A DNA stretch of 64,000 bases from Oidiodendron maius Zn (taxonomy: Eukaryota > Ascomycota > Leotiomycetes > Myxotrichaceae), in the NCBI GenBank assembly GCA_000827325.1, contig KN832879.1:1240001-1304000 (forward strand), given 5' to 3'. The position numbers and the translations under genes are program-made. This document shows, one piece after another, positions 22,445-34,500 of the stretch. The first letter of the stretch is position 1. Each line of letters begins with the position of its first letter. The notes under the pieces were generated by a model. It was not told where the DNA came from and did not search any database. It was given only the letters and a program-made list of their open reading frames with translations.

Positions 22445-24330
22445 ATGTCATCAACGACGACAATAGAGCTTAGCCCGCTTCCTTTTAATCAGGAGACAGT
22501 CCTAGTGGCCGATAATCTAAGGACTAGCGACAATCAGACTGGAGCGTTTGACCCGGCTGTGAATCCGCACATCCAAGATGATTTCTCGAAGGGACGCTCC
22601 GCTGCTGTCATTATCACGGTAGCTGGCGTAAATTTTCTAAACACTTTGGGTTCAGGCATCCTCACTGTCGCTCTACCGCAGATAGCAAAAGACTTGCATC
22701 TATCTAGAGAAATTCTATTGTGGTGAGTGGGAGTTCGAGCATTGGTCAATCACGCCATTATTGTGGACACATTTCGATGGTAATTTACTGACGCTATATC
22801 TCAGGCCGGCATCGATCTATGCGTCAGTCTTTTAAATTCTCTATTTATAGTTCTTACTAACATCCTGGAGTCTCATGTGTGGGTGTACCCTCCTTCTTGC
22901 CGGCTCCGTTGCGGATATTATTGGTCGACGTAAAATATTTCTTGTTGGATGTGCATTGTTTTCTGGCTTTACTCTCGGCTGTGGCCTGTCAAGGACAGCT
23001 ATTTCACTGATTGTCTTCCGGGGGTGTCAAGGCACAGCTATATCTCTCTGCCTTACCACAGCCGTAGGAATTATCACCAACTCCTTCCCGCCCAGCTCGC
23101 GGAGAAATATCGCATTTGCTTGTACGGGAGCTGCTTCGCCTGTTGGATATACCCTAGGCTTGGTCCTGGGAGGTCTATTTGTAGGCAGCATAGGATGGAG
23201 ATGGGCATATTACTTGGCCACTATTGTTAATACGGTCTTGTTTGGCTCGGCAATCTGGGGTCTGCCGGAAGACGAATCTACGCAGGGAAATATCCTGAAG
23301 CGGTTGGCAAGTGAGATTGACTGGATTGGTGCATTTATAGCTACCGCATCCATCAGTCTATTGTCTTATACTATGGCGTAAGTATTTATGTGACGAAGTT
23401 CTATAGATTAAGTGTGGCTCATTGCTTGGCAGTGTGATCACAGGCAGTTCGTCAAGCATCCACGAACCGGCCAATATTGCAACCCTTTCTATCGCCATTG
23501 CTCTGATTCCTGCATTCGCCTTTTGGATGCATCGACAGGAGCGCTTGGGCAGACCGGCGATCGTTCCGAATTCGATATGGAAACAATCCGCGTTTACCGT
23601 GAGCTGCGTTGCTGTCTTCCTGACGTGGGGAGCTTTCAATCCATTTGGATACTTCGCTACTCTATTGTAGGAGCTAATAATTTTTTTGTCCCTTCGCCGT
23701 TTGTTGGCATGCACTTACAACTACGACAGTTTTCAAGAGATCCAAAACCTGTCAGCTCTCCAGACGTCTCTTCGACTCCTCCCGACCGTTGTTTGTGGCA
23801 TTCTTACAAATATCGCTACAGGGTTTCTAGTCAAGAACACGGAGGCTAGCTATCTCGTAGCTGTTTCTTCCATTTTCTCCGCCATTTCATGCGCTTTGAT
23901 GGCAATTGTCAAAACCGACTGGAACTTTTGGCAATGTGCCTTCATAGCTGTTTTCCTCAGCCCTATGTCTTCCGATGGTCTGTTTACCAGAATGCCAGTA
24001 TCGGAACCTGTACTCACGTGAGAAACAGTCCTCTACACCATTTCGAATTTAATTATAGCAGATGCATTCCCACTATCAAAGCAGAGCCTTGCAGGTGGTA
24101 TCTTCAACACAGTGTCTCAAATCGGCAATTCTGTCGGTTTGACAGTCGGGGCCGTCATTGCTTCTGCTGTTACTGGGGGAGGTGAAACGTTGACGGATCA
24201 TAGCCGCGAGAAGTTAGAAATTGGGTATAGAGCCACATTCTGGACGTGTTTCACTAGTATGGCGATTGTTGCCCTAGCCAGCCTGGTGGGATTAAAGAAA
24301 GCGGGCAAAGTGGGTCTAAAGAGGGAGTAA
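22445..24330 (+). CDS. MFS exporter, DHA2 (14-TM) type, about 528 aa
   Basis: Drug:H+ antiporter-like major facilitator. Exons 22445-22722, 22805-22822, 22871-23377, 23433-23666, 23730-23977 and 24029-24330; all junctions keep frame, and the intron 22823-22870 has an ideal branch site (ttactaac). Family motifs: GSGILTVALPQIAKDL (TM1), GSVADIIGRRKIFLVG (motif A), FRGCQGTAISL, then TGAASPVGYTLGLVLGG (motif C-like), ERLGRPAIVPNSIW, and QIGNSVGLTVGAVIASAVTG near the end. The frame is also open from 22367, adding 26 residues; 22445 was preferred for its better start context (aaccATG). Likely exports a small molecule. It lies near a Zn2Cys6 factor and SDRs, a common metabolic-cluster arrangement. 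Confidence 0.88.
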
Positions 24331-24602
24331 GAAGTTCGTTGGTAAGAGCTTTGGAAAAAGATATACGATTATTGCTAAGGAGTGAAGATTACAATTACTA
24401 CGCACATTTGGGGCTTTAGTAATTTTCTTTAGTTTGTTTGAGTTAGCTTGCGAGAGTCTTTGATTCAAAAAGGTAGCGCAACATCGTGGAAGACCTATCA
24501 GAAACAATCCGTATGTTTCTCTCCGTCTGGCTTTTATAAGATTTAGAGTTCGGATAAATTTAAATTATACGTCAACATATATACTAGATGAAACCATATA
24601 GT

Positions 24603-25688
24603 TTATTTAGTGATAGCCTCAGGACTCCCATCCAAAGACCAAAACTTCCCACTATCGTTAATAGTGCTTCGATTAACGAAACTAAGGCATCGAGAAATGG
24701 ATTCCTCCGGTTGAAGCGGTGCCTAAATATCCGTCAACGCACGAACTAGAACATTCATGTTGTGCAAAGTAACTAATTGAGTTTTAACTCACATATGAAC
24801 CCGCGCCTTCTCCGGCCAAATCTGTGTTAACCCAGCCAGGGTTCAAGGCCAGGAATATTAAACCCTCATCCTTGAACCTGTACGTTACCGAATTAGCCAG
24901 CTATACAAATGTATCTAACTTAGTTTGACGTACTCTAAGTGGAACTTTGCATTAGCCATAGTGACTGCAGCCTTGGTTGCGGCATATGACGAAAAGTGTA
25001 CTTGATTCTCCGCCGTGTAACGGAGATCGCCCAGCATGGAAGCGACATTGACTATCCTCTTCTCGTTGGAATTCTTGAGCAAGGGAATCAGAGCAATAGT
25101 GAAAAACACAAGTCCGATGACGTTGACTCGGAACTATGACGAAATTAAGTATATAATCCAACTTAGGTATTTCGATATTATTGCGACGAACCTGAGCCTC
25201 CCACTCCTCCACAGTAGAGTGAGAGATACCAGTGGTAAAAGCCGCACCAGTTCCCTGCATGACGCCGGCATTGCTGTGACATCTGTCAGTCTGAGGGCGA
25301 AAGCATTAAAAACGAGCTTCATACTTAATAAGCAGATCGACTCTTCCGCCACCGATTTCTGTGATTTTCTTGACAACTGCCTAGAATAGAAGTCAGCCAA
25401 TATCCCGTGTGTGAATTCAAATCACAAAACCCACCGGAAAGGAGTCGATATCCGCTACATCGCCCTGGATGGAGACAACCCGTGAACTGAGAAGAGGCTT
25501 CAGTAAAGTAGCATTGTCAGGATTTCGCACGGCTGCGATAATAAAATTCTTCGGGTCCTGGCTCAATTGTCTGACCCATTCAAGCTTCCCTCTGTTAGCA
25601 TCGTCTGAAATAATGCAAAGCATAGACATACGCCAAGGCCCCGCGAGGCTCCAGTTATCACAATTAGTCGCTGCGATTCAGATGCCAT
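24603..25688 (-). CDS. Short-chain dehydrogenase (SDR), seven exons
   Basis: Minus-strand SDR with the cofactor motif TGASRGLG in exon 1 (25688 to about 25632). Later exons: 25604 (or 25589)-25435, 25380-25325, 25273-25192, 25133-24934, 24877-24793 and 24722-24603. Seen after splicing: IQGDVADIDSFP, LLINNAGVM, RIVNVASMLGD and YAATKAAV (catalytic Ser, Tyr, Lys), FLALNPGWVNTDL, and the end SGKFWSLDGSPEAITK. All junctions from exon 2 on keep frame. The first is unclear: the plain GT donor after exon 1 gives the wrong phase, while a GC donor joined at 25589 would give GLG-KLEWVRQL. Either a GC-AG intron or a small lesion is present. Oxidoreductase on carbonyl or alcohol substrates, unknown in detail. 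Confidence 0.75.
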
Positions 25689-27088
25689 GTCCGGTAAATA
25701 ACTGATTGACTACTGTTATTGAAGTGCTTGGTAGCTATGGCCTCACAACTGACTGCCCCAGTGACGAGATAGCGATCTTTATATTCCCAGGAATAACTGT
25801 TGTTCCATGAAGACAAAACACACTTCGATAAATTACTACTAATCTACATTGAGATTTTTAATAAGGAGAGAAATTATTAATGGTCGGTGAAATTATTAAT
25901 TAACTGTGGCGTTTTTATGTGCATGAATTAGTTACAGTGCAAGTGATTAGTATACAGGGGCATCTATGGACACGGCTGACCCCGTTTTCATTATCTTCTC
26001 TCGGAAATGTAACTCATAGGCTGTGGCGCTGCTGATAAACTCTGAGCTAGACAAGCCTGTTCTCTCCATAGGTCTTTCACACCCCGGTAGCACTTTATTG
26101 TAAGGGTCCTGTCTGGTTTCGATCAGAATTAGGCTTGCTAGAACCCATATTTATCCCTTGATGTGGTAGGCTGTAGAATAACCTAATGTGGATAATGCAC
26201 ATCCGGCTACTCTCAATTGGTCGAATCGTACATCTCGGAGTAGCATCTCGGGGTTGAACCGCGGTTGTCGTCTCAGCCTCTGCCTCATGAAGGGCGCATC
26301 ATCACGGCACAAATTGATTAATAATCGCTGTACATACAATCCCGAGGATCGCGTGAAGAACAGTCGACCCAGGCTAGGTAAGCAGCCGTCTGCTGGTATT
26401 TAAGCTTAGCAGGGGCTTATATGCTTATATATATAGGTGTTGTCATTTTGTTATGTAATAATATGGTTAGGTGGCTTTCAAATTCTTTGCTGCATCATTG
26501 GGATAACTAATCGCTTCATTTTATCTCCTTTGGGAGTTGTCATTTATATGTATACAAACAGGATTATTTTCAAAATTAGGTAGGGGAATTATTCTACGGA
26601 GTTGTCGGTTCACAATATATCTGCACCGGCACGAAATAAGACTGCAGCAGTGTTTATTGTGCCTGATGAACAAGATGCGGTGATTTAAGTCACGTGTTTC
26701 CAATCAGCTGCGATAGTGGCCACGTGTTTACCCTTACTCCTAAAGTCGATATGTATGCTCTAGAACCCACACCTATAGGGTCTAGGTTATATAATATAAA
26801 TAAGCAAGGTGATATATAACTCGTAGATAATGTAGAGTGTTAGTGTTGCCATCATTTCTCAGAGGCCCTCTTAGCTAAGGCTACCCGCTATGCTTAAGAC
26901 GGCTAGCCTGCACAAGCAACCTTAAGGCCTTACCGAAAATCCTTATGGACACATTATTTGGCCAGGAAAATAACCTGGGGACTTAACCTGTCCTAGCTTA
27001 TAAACACTGTCCGACGTGATAATAGAAGCCGCTTATTTAGTTCAACCCATCTTTCACCTCCAATCTAATATTTTATTCTCATCTCTTC
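25689..27088. other. Gene-poor AT-rich region
   Basis: About 1.4 kb with several short spurious frames and no recognised protein. Moderately AT-rich; the last few hundred bases are upstream of the hypothetical gene at 27089. Confidence 0.5.
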
Positions 27089-27740
27089 ATGTATTCCAAG
27101 GTTACCCCAATCATATATCTCTTTGAGGGTGCTAGCTGCCTACTCACCGACTGCACCATTAGGCATCCAAGTCTCGATGCACTTCTCCCTAATAGCTCTC
27201 CCCTAGTCGGTAGGGATGGCATACTGTCTGCTGAAATCTGGGTATCTGCCACGCAAAATAAAACATCCGAGTCCTCCGTGGCCATAGAACAGGCGATTGA
27301 CCAGTCAGCAACCAGTAAGGAGGCTCCAAAAGTTAGGGATTTATATATGGAGCAGCCACCCGAATGTATTGATGAAAATGAGGAATTTCGAGAGTTACTC
27401 GACTGCGAGGACTGTGGGGGAGGAGAATGGGATGCAGTAGACATGGTTGCAAGATGCATTGGCGTATGGCTTTTGGTTGCAAGAAATGCTCTATTTACTA
27501 ACATCTTGTGCACAGGTTGCTGAAAACAATTATCAGTGGAAGGATTGTCTCTGTAATGATATCCAAGACAAGGTATGCACATTCGGAGATAGTCCTGCTT
27601 CTAGCGGTGGCGATGAAGAGCGCGACTCCAGGGTTGACAGCCTCCCTGATTTTACAGAGGAGAGCTGGTCTACTGGCCCTCCTCCTGCTCAGCCTCGCTC
27701 TGAAGATCGTGCTGTACACTTACGAAACAGAAACCGATAA
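27089..27740 (+). CDS. Unrecognised, possibly broken gene
   Basis: A start at 27089 opens 144 codons. A possible intron 27465-27519 (gtatgg...cacag) joins it to a second frame containing VAENNYQWKDCLCNDIQ and, further, SSGGDEERDSRVDSLPDFTE. A competing frame over 27508-27740 contains a hydrophobic stretch, LLALLLLSLALKIVLYTYE, which might be the true continuation. I do not recognise the family. The region merges directly into a broken kinase tail, so it may be the front of a fused or rearranged locus. Confidence 0.35.
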
Positions 27741-27775
27741 AGCCAACCCATTGCTCAGCGAGAATTTCCGCATAC

Positions 27776-28218
27776 CCAATGGCAGAACAAGGAGAGAGAC
27801 AGTACAGTTTGCTTCAAACACGTGGGACGGAGACATTCTACCCTTTCGGCAATGCCTTATCCGAATTGAACGGTTTGTCTATTCCTAGCTTTATGAGGTT
27901 TCGGACATTATTAACGTGAAACATGCATAGATATTGGGATAAGCTTGGATTTGTTGCTCCCTGCCCAATACGCTTTACGAAAGAGGAGCTGGATGCTCAT
28001 TTTGCAGAAGCTGAAGAATGGAACAGCGAGCAAATTTCTGGGATTCGATAGCTGGTCTCGTCAGCCGCGATGGGTGGACTAGCAACGAGACATACGACCA
28101 GGCGCTTGAGATGTTCACCGAGTTCAGAGAGGAAGGATTGAAGAATCTGACAGGAGAGGAACGAGTGACCTTTGAGGAGCAGACCAGATGGGCAGAGAGA
28201 AAAGTGGGCTCGCTTTGA
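27776..28218 (+). pseudogene. C-terminal remnant of an APH/AIM9-like kinase-fold protein
   Basis: Reads NTWDGDILPFRQCLIRIER, then across an intron (about 27873-27930, gtttgt...catag) YWDKLGFVAPCPIRFTKEEL, then in a shifted frame FWDSIAGLVSRDGWTSNETY and GLKNLTGEERVTFEEQTRWA with a stop at 28218. This is the tail region of fungal aminoglycoside-phosphotransferase-like (AIM9-type) proteins as I recall it. The kinase core is absent, and a one-base shift lies near 28020-28040. A relic. Confidence 0.55.
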
Positions 28219-29202
28219 TAAATTATGAAAGTTGAACTAAATGCAAATTCCTTGTATTATTAGACAAATATAGGATATTTGAGTCCTTACTATATGTACA
28301 AGCCACGATGCGGCCTCTGCTGAGGCTAGAATTATAGTGAACTTGGCTGGTAAGGCATCTCTTGGTGCTGGATAAGACTGAGACTTGCTGCTGAGACCAC
28401 GCTGCCTAACACCAGTTTCTCGCCATGTATTGTCAATGTTCAGCTACCAGTGTTGTCTGAAGTGCGTTACTCCTTTGCAGTGCAACCCAGGAACAAACCG
28501 TCAGCCAGCTAAGAGAGTATAGATTTGAAAGTCATCCGCCAGCGAGCTAACAATTACTCGAAATCGCAATCATTATTCATGGGATAACCGTTGTTCTGTA
28601 GCAATATTCAAAGGATATCACCATCCTCAGCGAGAACCACGGCATCCTACTAACAGGAGGAGAGATGATCAAACTTATATATTCTAGACTTAAGCTGCTT
28701 TACAGATCGGTTAGGATCACTTTCGTGGAAGGCGTGCCATCATGCATCGTATGCTGTGAAAGCATACCAGGCTCTCTATCTCTACTTATAGCTGGTTAAC
28801 TCACTGGCTGTAAGTCAAACCTCGATTTACTATCCACGCAACGAACCCCGAATTTGCAAACAAGGCAAGGAAATGCCTAGCGATCCATTCTCTGTTCTGC
28901 AGAGCGTCATTGTGATATAGCCTCCCACTACTGGATGGCGTAGCATTTTCTTTTGAGGAAATTCTTTGAATCGGTTCATCTGAATATTTCCTGTTCCCGA
29001 ACACTTGTATTGCTCCCGGTCCGGCACTTATGCTTTCACAGCTGAACAATTTCCCCACATTAGAGATATTGACCTGACGAGCTCATTCGGCTGTCCTTAC
29101 GTCTTTCAAAACGTTTAGCCACTTTTAATCAACCTTGTCATTGGATTTTCTGAGTATAGGAAGGTGGCGCTCATCAGCCTGTTTGTCATCCTGAAGCGTC
29201 TG
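28219..29202. other. Intergenic region without supported gene
   Basis: A minus frame at 28801-29058 has no recognisable features. Nothing else stands out. Confidence 0.4.
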
Positions 29203-29725
29203 TCACGTCCCCAATTCTACTTCAGGAAATGGCCTCATCTTCTCTTCGATAGAGGACAAATACGATTTAAGGTCAAGGATCACCTGTACAACTCTTTTCA
29301 TAAATTCTCGAATATCTATAATGGATAATCGTTCTTTTGTCGACCTCTCGAGTGTTGTCATAAGAGCTTGGTTCGTATCTGGATTATTCAAGGTGGTGTC
29401 AAGCTTCTCCAATTCAACTTTTTGTTAAAGAGCCAGGACCTCAGAAAATGCATGGAGATCATTTCACATTGCTTTTTATTGGCTTGTGATTGGTCCCACT
29501 CTTTGATATCTTGGTCGGTAAACTCGGCACACAGGTTTCCTTGTGCTTTGAGTCTTCAAGACTTGTAGCTGTCTTCTTTCTTGATAGTACCTTGGCGCCA
29601 TAGCACCTAAACTCGGAGACAGGCCGATTCTCATGATAGAGAGAGAAGAACAGCCGAAGCGGCTTTCGACGCCATCGGCAAGATGATTGATAGTATACCA
29701 TAACCGCGATATTTTCTCGCTGCAA
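29203..29725 (-). pseudogene. Degraded coding region, helical/coiled protein
   Basis: Minus-strand pieces in two frames look coding: CAEFTDQDIKEWDQSQANKK and, after an in-frame TAA, VELEKLDTTLNNPDTNQALM continuing to RVVQVILDLKSYLSSIEEKM. The composition is helical and charged, as in a coiled coil. Frame changes and the stop suggest decay. Family not recognised. Confidence 0.35.
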
Positions 29726-30009
29726 GCCGAATACTTGTGAAGAAACGGCTAAATTAAAAATACCATACCGATCATAATTTATGTTCTCGCGAGGGAGAAA
29801 TTTGAGACCCTTAAATAACTGTTTCGTCTCGGCACAGAAGGTTTCTCGTCACGCAGGGTCGGATGTTCGCAACGGTAAAGAAGTGAGCATGACTCAATTG
29901 TGTTTCCTACTATCCTGAAATAATAATATGACTAAATAACAATGCATGACTGTTGCCCTGTATGCTGTCTTGTGCTTACTTCACTGACTGCCGCCATGCT
30001 CTATTAATC

Positions 30010-30828
30010 TCAAGCGGAAACCGATAAATCGTACCATTTTTCATCAGACGCTGCAAGAGCCTGGCCAACTTGTTTGGCGTAGTTGACTGCGCTTGATCCG
30101 ATTAAAAGTCGAAGGGGAGGATCTTCCGTCTCTGATACCTTTAGAACAATATCCGCCATCCTGCTAGGTTCTATGAGATTATGTGCTTTGTCCCGAAGTA
30201 TCTCTGCCCAAAAGCCTACTGTCTGCTTGTAAGGCTCACTGATAGAAGGGATATTCATTGAGCTACCGGACCAATCTGTTCTTATTCCACCGGGCTCAAG
30301 AACCGTCACCTTAATCCCAAGCGGCGCAACTTCCTGCGACAAAACAGTGGAGAACCCTCCAATAGCCCATTTCGCGCTCTGATAGGCCGATAACCCAGGC
30401 GTCCCGACCCTCCCTCCAAGGGATGAAACTTGAATTATATGGCCAGTGCCCTGTTGTCGAAGAATGGGAAGCACGGCCTTGGTGACATAAACCACACCGT
30501 AGAAATCTGTATCCATCTGCTTGTGAAAATTATCAATCGTGACTTCTTCAACAGCAGCAACATCAGCATATCCTGCATTGTTCACGACAACGTCGATGCG
30601 ACCGAACTTTTCATAGCCTGTATTCACGGCCTTGATGACTTGTTCATTGCTGGATACATCAAGAGCAAGAGGAAGAACCTTATCTGCTCCGTACTTTTCC
30701 ACAATAGGCTGTAGCTGTGAGGGATTCCGAGCGGTGGCAATTACGGATGCGCCCGACTTGAGAGCTGCTTCGACAATCGAGAGCCCAAGACCACGAGCGG
30801 ATCCGGTAACGAACCAAACTTTACTCAT
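30010..30828 (-). CDS. Classical short-chain dehydrogenase, 272 aa
   Basis: A single-exon SDR of typical length. Cofactor loop TGSARGLG at residues 8-15; VVNNAGYADV; IIQVSSLGGRVG (Ser) with YQSAKWAIGG (Tyr, Lys) completing the catalytic site; and the PGGIRTDWSG segment after beta-6. No signal peptide. NAD(P)-dependent oxidation or reduction of an unidentified substrate. It is transcribed away from the Clr5-ankyrin gene's 3' end; no operon-like partner is evident. Confidence 0.93.
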   Translation of the reverse strand: MSKVWFVTGSARGLGLSIVEAALKSGASVIATARNPSQLQPIVEKYGADKVLPLALDVSSNEQVIKAVNTGYEKFGRIDVVVNNAGYADVAAVEEVTIDNFHKQMDTDFYGVVYVTKAVLPILRQQGTGHIIQVSSLGGRVGTPGLSAYQSAKWAIGGFSTVLSQEVAPLGIKVTVLEPGGIRTDWSGSSMNIPSISEPYKQTVGFWAEILRDKAHNLIEPSRMADIVLKVSETEDPPLRLLIGSSAVNYAKQVGQALAASDEKWYDLSVSA

Positions 30829-31543
30829 TGTGAGCTAGTAAATCAAACAATATTGATATATGACGTTGATAGATATTCGATATAAGACAGTCCAGATAAG
30901 ATTAATGCGGGTAGAGAGAGTGGTGTCTTGTACTGAGGCGACCATTGCCAGGTATTTATACATTTTGTTGACAAAAGCGTTTCTGCAGTAGCCATCGGTT
31001 TTTATTTTCAAAATCTATATCTATTTCCGCAGATTGTTGCGGAATGATGTAGATAGTGCAGTGTTGCTGTAGGTGGTGCGTCGCAAACGGAGATAAGCGG
31101 TGCAGTGTCCGCTTTTGCGGCCTGGACAGCCGCAACGCAATTATCAGATCGGTTGGCGGGTGAATAATCCAACTGAGGTGGGAAATGGGTCATCCAAATG
31201 TGGATTAGCTTCAAACAGTAACGTGCACCCGTAGAGAATAGAAAGTAAACATAATCACGCTAAAAAGTATTTATGAATGTAATACCATATTAGGGGAATG
31301 CTGATGCTCGTATAAGAAATGTTTTAACAGACAGAAATACTGTAACCAGTGCGCAGATCCCCTTCCTGCCTGATCTGCCATAAAGCTTGAACGCCTGTCT
31401 CTCCCAAACCAACATACTCAGCCAGAATCCAATACCGCACTTGCAAGGCCCCAATTTGGGGGGAAGAGAAGCGAGTGAACGTCTGCCGTAGGACTTTGAT
31501 AGTGCACGTGTTAGTGAATAACCCTTATAGCCAACTACATCTT
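30829..31543. other. Intergenic region between SDR and Clr5-ankyrin gene
   Basis: Holds the SDR promoter (left) and the 3' end of the ankyrin gene (right). No gene seen. Confidence 0.5.
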
Positions 31544-34500
31544 TTACATACTTTGTAGAAATATAATCACAATTGTAAATATAGCTCCAGCTATCAGGAG
31601 GATTGCGATAGGTTCAAAAGGGCTGGTATCAGCCTTTATACTTTCCTGGAGAGTGCTGACACTTGAAAGTTGGGGAAGGGTGACTTCTGGATCAGCCGAG
31701 CTGCTAACTCTTGCGATAATTTGGTGCTCTGAAAACCCATTGGATGCGTCGTTGATATGAGTTTTACCCGTTTCGGACCAGTTTTGCTGCCTACTCTCTA
31801 CTCCTCTATCGTAATTGACGTCAATGCTAAGCAGATCATTTGCGCGGCTGACAAGAATTGATGCGAGCTCCTGGAAGCGAAATAAGATATCTTCGTCGAC
31901 AGATTCTCGTTGGGTGTATTCGTCAAACATTATACCCCACATCGACTTTAATGCATCTCTGAAGGCCTCAATATCTGCGGTCTCGTTGAAGAGCATCTCC
32001 CATCGATCTAGGTCCTGCTGGAACTTTTCAATGTAGTCGCAATTTTTTCTGTCCCGAAGTGTCTCTACGATACTCCTCCCAAGAGAAAGAAATGCGAGTA
32101 TTCCGTGCACCTCCCGAGGTGTATCACCTCTACACAGTCGTCGCATTGTTTCGATTCCAGCTATCCATGCCTCTCGATAACTACGAAACTGTTGAGGAAG
32201 GTCTCGTAGTTTCGTATGGGAGTCTCGTGCGGCCTTTGTCATCAGTATATACTGGCCTACAAACTTGAGACGAAGATATCGAAGGTTTTCGGACGCATCT
32301 GAATCAGTCCTCTGCCATTGTTTCTTTTTGCTAGCATACATCGGACTGGATGTGGCCGACGCGATTCTCAATAGCCATTGCACACTATGTCGATCTCGCC
32401 CTTGGAGGTAAAGTGCCGCAAGTTGTACGTCTGCTCCTAGTCGGATAAGCTGACTGACTCTGTCTACCTTCCGTTCTGTCGCTGCAATACTCAACGCTAA
32501 ACCCATATCATTGGTGTTAGTATAATAAAGGAGGAGTTGTACTATTCTTTCATGACCCGCCCTTTCTGCTTGCCATAGCGGTGTCTCTCCACACCAACCT
32601 ATGCTGTTCACATCTGCCCCATAGTCGAGGAGTAGCTGCACTATTCCTTCATGGCCCTCCTCTACTGCTCGACATAGTAGTGTCTCTCCATACTGCCCTA
32701 TGCCGTTCACATCTGCCCCATAGTCGAGGAGTAGCTGCACCGTTACTTCATAGCCCGCCTGTACTGCTTGCCATAGTGGTGTCTCTCCATACTGCCCTGT
32801 GCCGTTCACATCTGCCCTATAGTTGAGGAGTAGCTGCACTATTCCTTCATGGCCCGCCTGTACTGCTTGCCATAGTGGTGTCTCTCCACACCAACCTGTG
32901 CTGTTCACATCTGCTCCATGGTCGAGGAGTAGCTGCACTATTCCTTCATGGCCCGCCTCTACTGCTCGACATAGTAGTGTCTCTCCATACTGCCCTGTGC
33001 CATTTACATCTGCCCTATAGTTGAGGAGTAGCTGCACTATTCCTCCATGGCCCTCCTCTACTGCTCGACATAGTGGTGTCTCTCTATACCGCCCTGTGCC
33101 GTTCACATCTGCCCCATAGTCGAGGAGTAGCTGCACTATTCCTTCATGGCCCGCATCTACTGCTCGACATAGTGGTGTCTCTCCATACTGCCCTGTGCCG
33201 TTCACATCTGCCCCATGGTCGAGGAGTAGCTGCACTATTCCTCCGTGGCCCTCCTCTACTGCTCGACATAGTGGTGTCTCTCTATACCGCCCTGTACGGT
33301 TCATATCTGCCCTATAGTTGAGGAGTAGCTGCACTATTCCTTCATGGCCCGCCTGTACTGCTCGCCACAGTGGTGTCTCTCCATGCCGCCCTGTGCCATT
33401 TACATCTGCCCTATAGTTGAGGAGTAGCTGCACTATGCCTTTATAGCCCGCCCGTGCTGCTTGCCCTAGTGGTGTCTCTCCACACAACGTTGTGCGGTTT
33501 ACATCTGCCCCATGGTCGAGGAGTAGCTTCACTATTGCTTCATGGCCTGCCCGTGCTGCTCCTTCCAAGAGTATATCTCGCCATCTTAGACTTACCACAG
33601 CTCCACGGCCGAAGAGATACTGTACGGTTCTTTCGCCGCCTTTCAGTGCTGCTGCTAAGAACGACGTGCCTTTATCAGACTTCCACAGGTCCTTTTCAGC
33701 ACAGCCTTCAGAGAGGTTTAGGTCAAGTAGCAACGCTAGAGTTATTTCATTTTGTTGATGAAGGGCTACTAGTGGCTTGCCAAAATCGCTAGTAGTGTTT
33801 GTATGTAATTGTCCCTGCGCATCTCGCGCATCCTTCACATGCAAGTTGTTTGAGACGTGGACTTCAGCGCTGCCTATGCCGGCTGCTTGTGAAGACGAGC
33901 CTTCGATCTCATTCTCGATTTCTAGCAAAGGCTCCGTCAAGTCTTGGGCAAGTCCATTCGCCCCCGGGTTTTCGGGAAGGGTAGTAGACTCGAGCTCAGA
34001 AATAAGAGTCGGCGAACTTTCGTTATCAATTGCACAGAATCCGTCATCAAGCATAGTGATATCTTTATCGAGCTTTTGTTGCTGGAAATGTTTCCAAAGC
34101 GGGTAATCCAAGAATCCGAGTTCATAGATGCTCTCATAACCGAAGCTTTCGAACACTTGGCCGTCCCCCAGGAATCCATTTACTAGAAGATCTATCTCAA
34201 GAGCCAGTAGTTGATTGGCGGGACTGTTGCAAAATGTCGCACAGAGATCTCTTAGCCGCGTTATCAAGATATTGTAGCATTTGAGGAGAGCTAGTCCATT
34301 GACAGTTCTTTTTGGACAGCCTAGCCTCGGCACAACATTTTCTAAGGGTATATGAGCGGCAAGCTGGTCATATAAAGAATCACTATAGATAGTGATATGT
34401 AGTTGGCCCAATGACTTGTGAGCCTCGAATGTAAAGGCCTCCTGAAGGCGGTGCTTTCGGCAGAAGCAATCAGAAGTGCATGGTCTCTCCTCATCAGTAT

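Noticed and set aside
26400-27000. Possible solo LTR in AT-rich sequence
   Set aside because: No paired ends, target duplication or primer-binding site seen.
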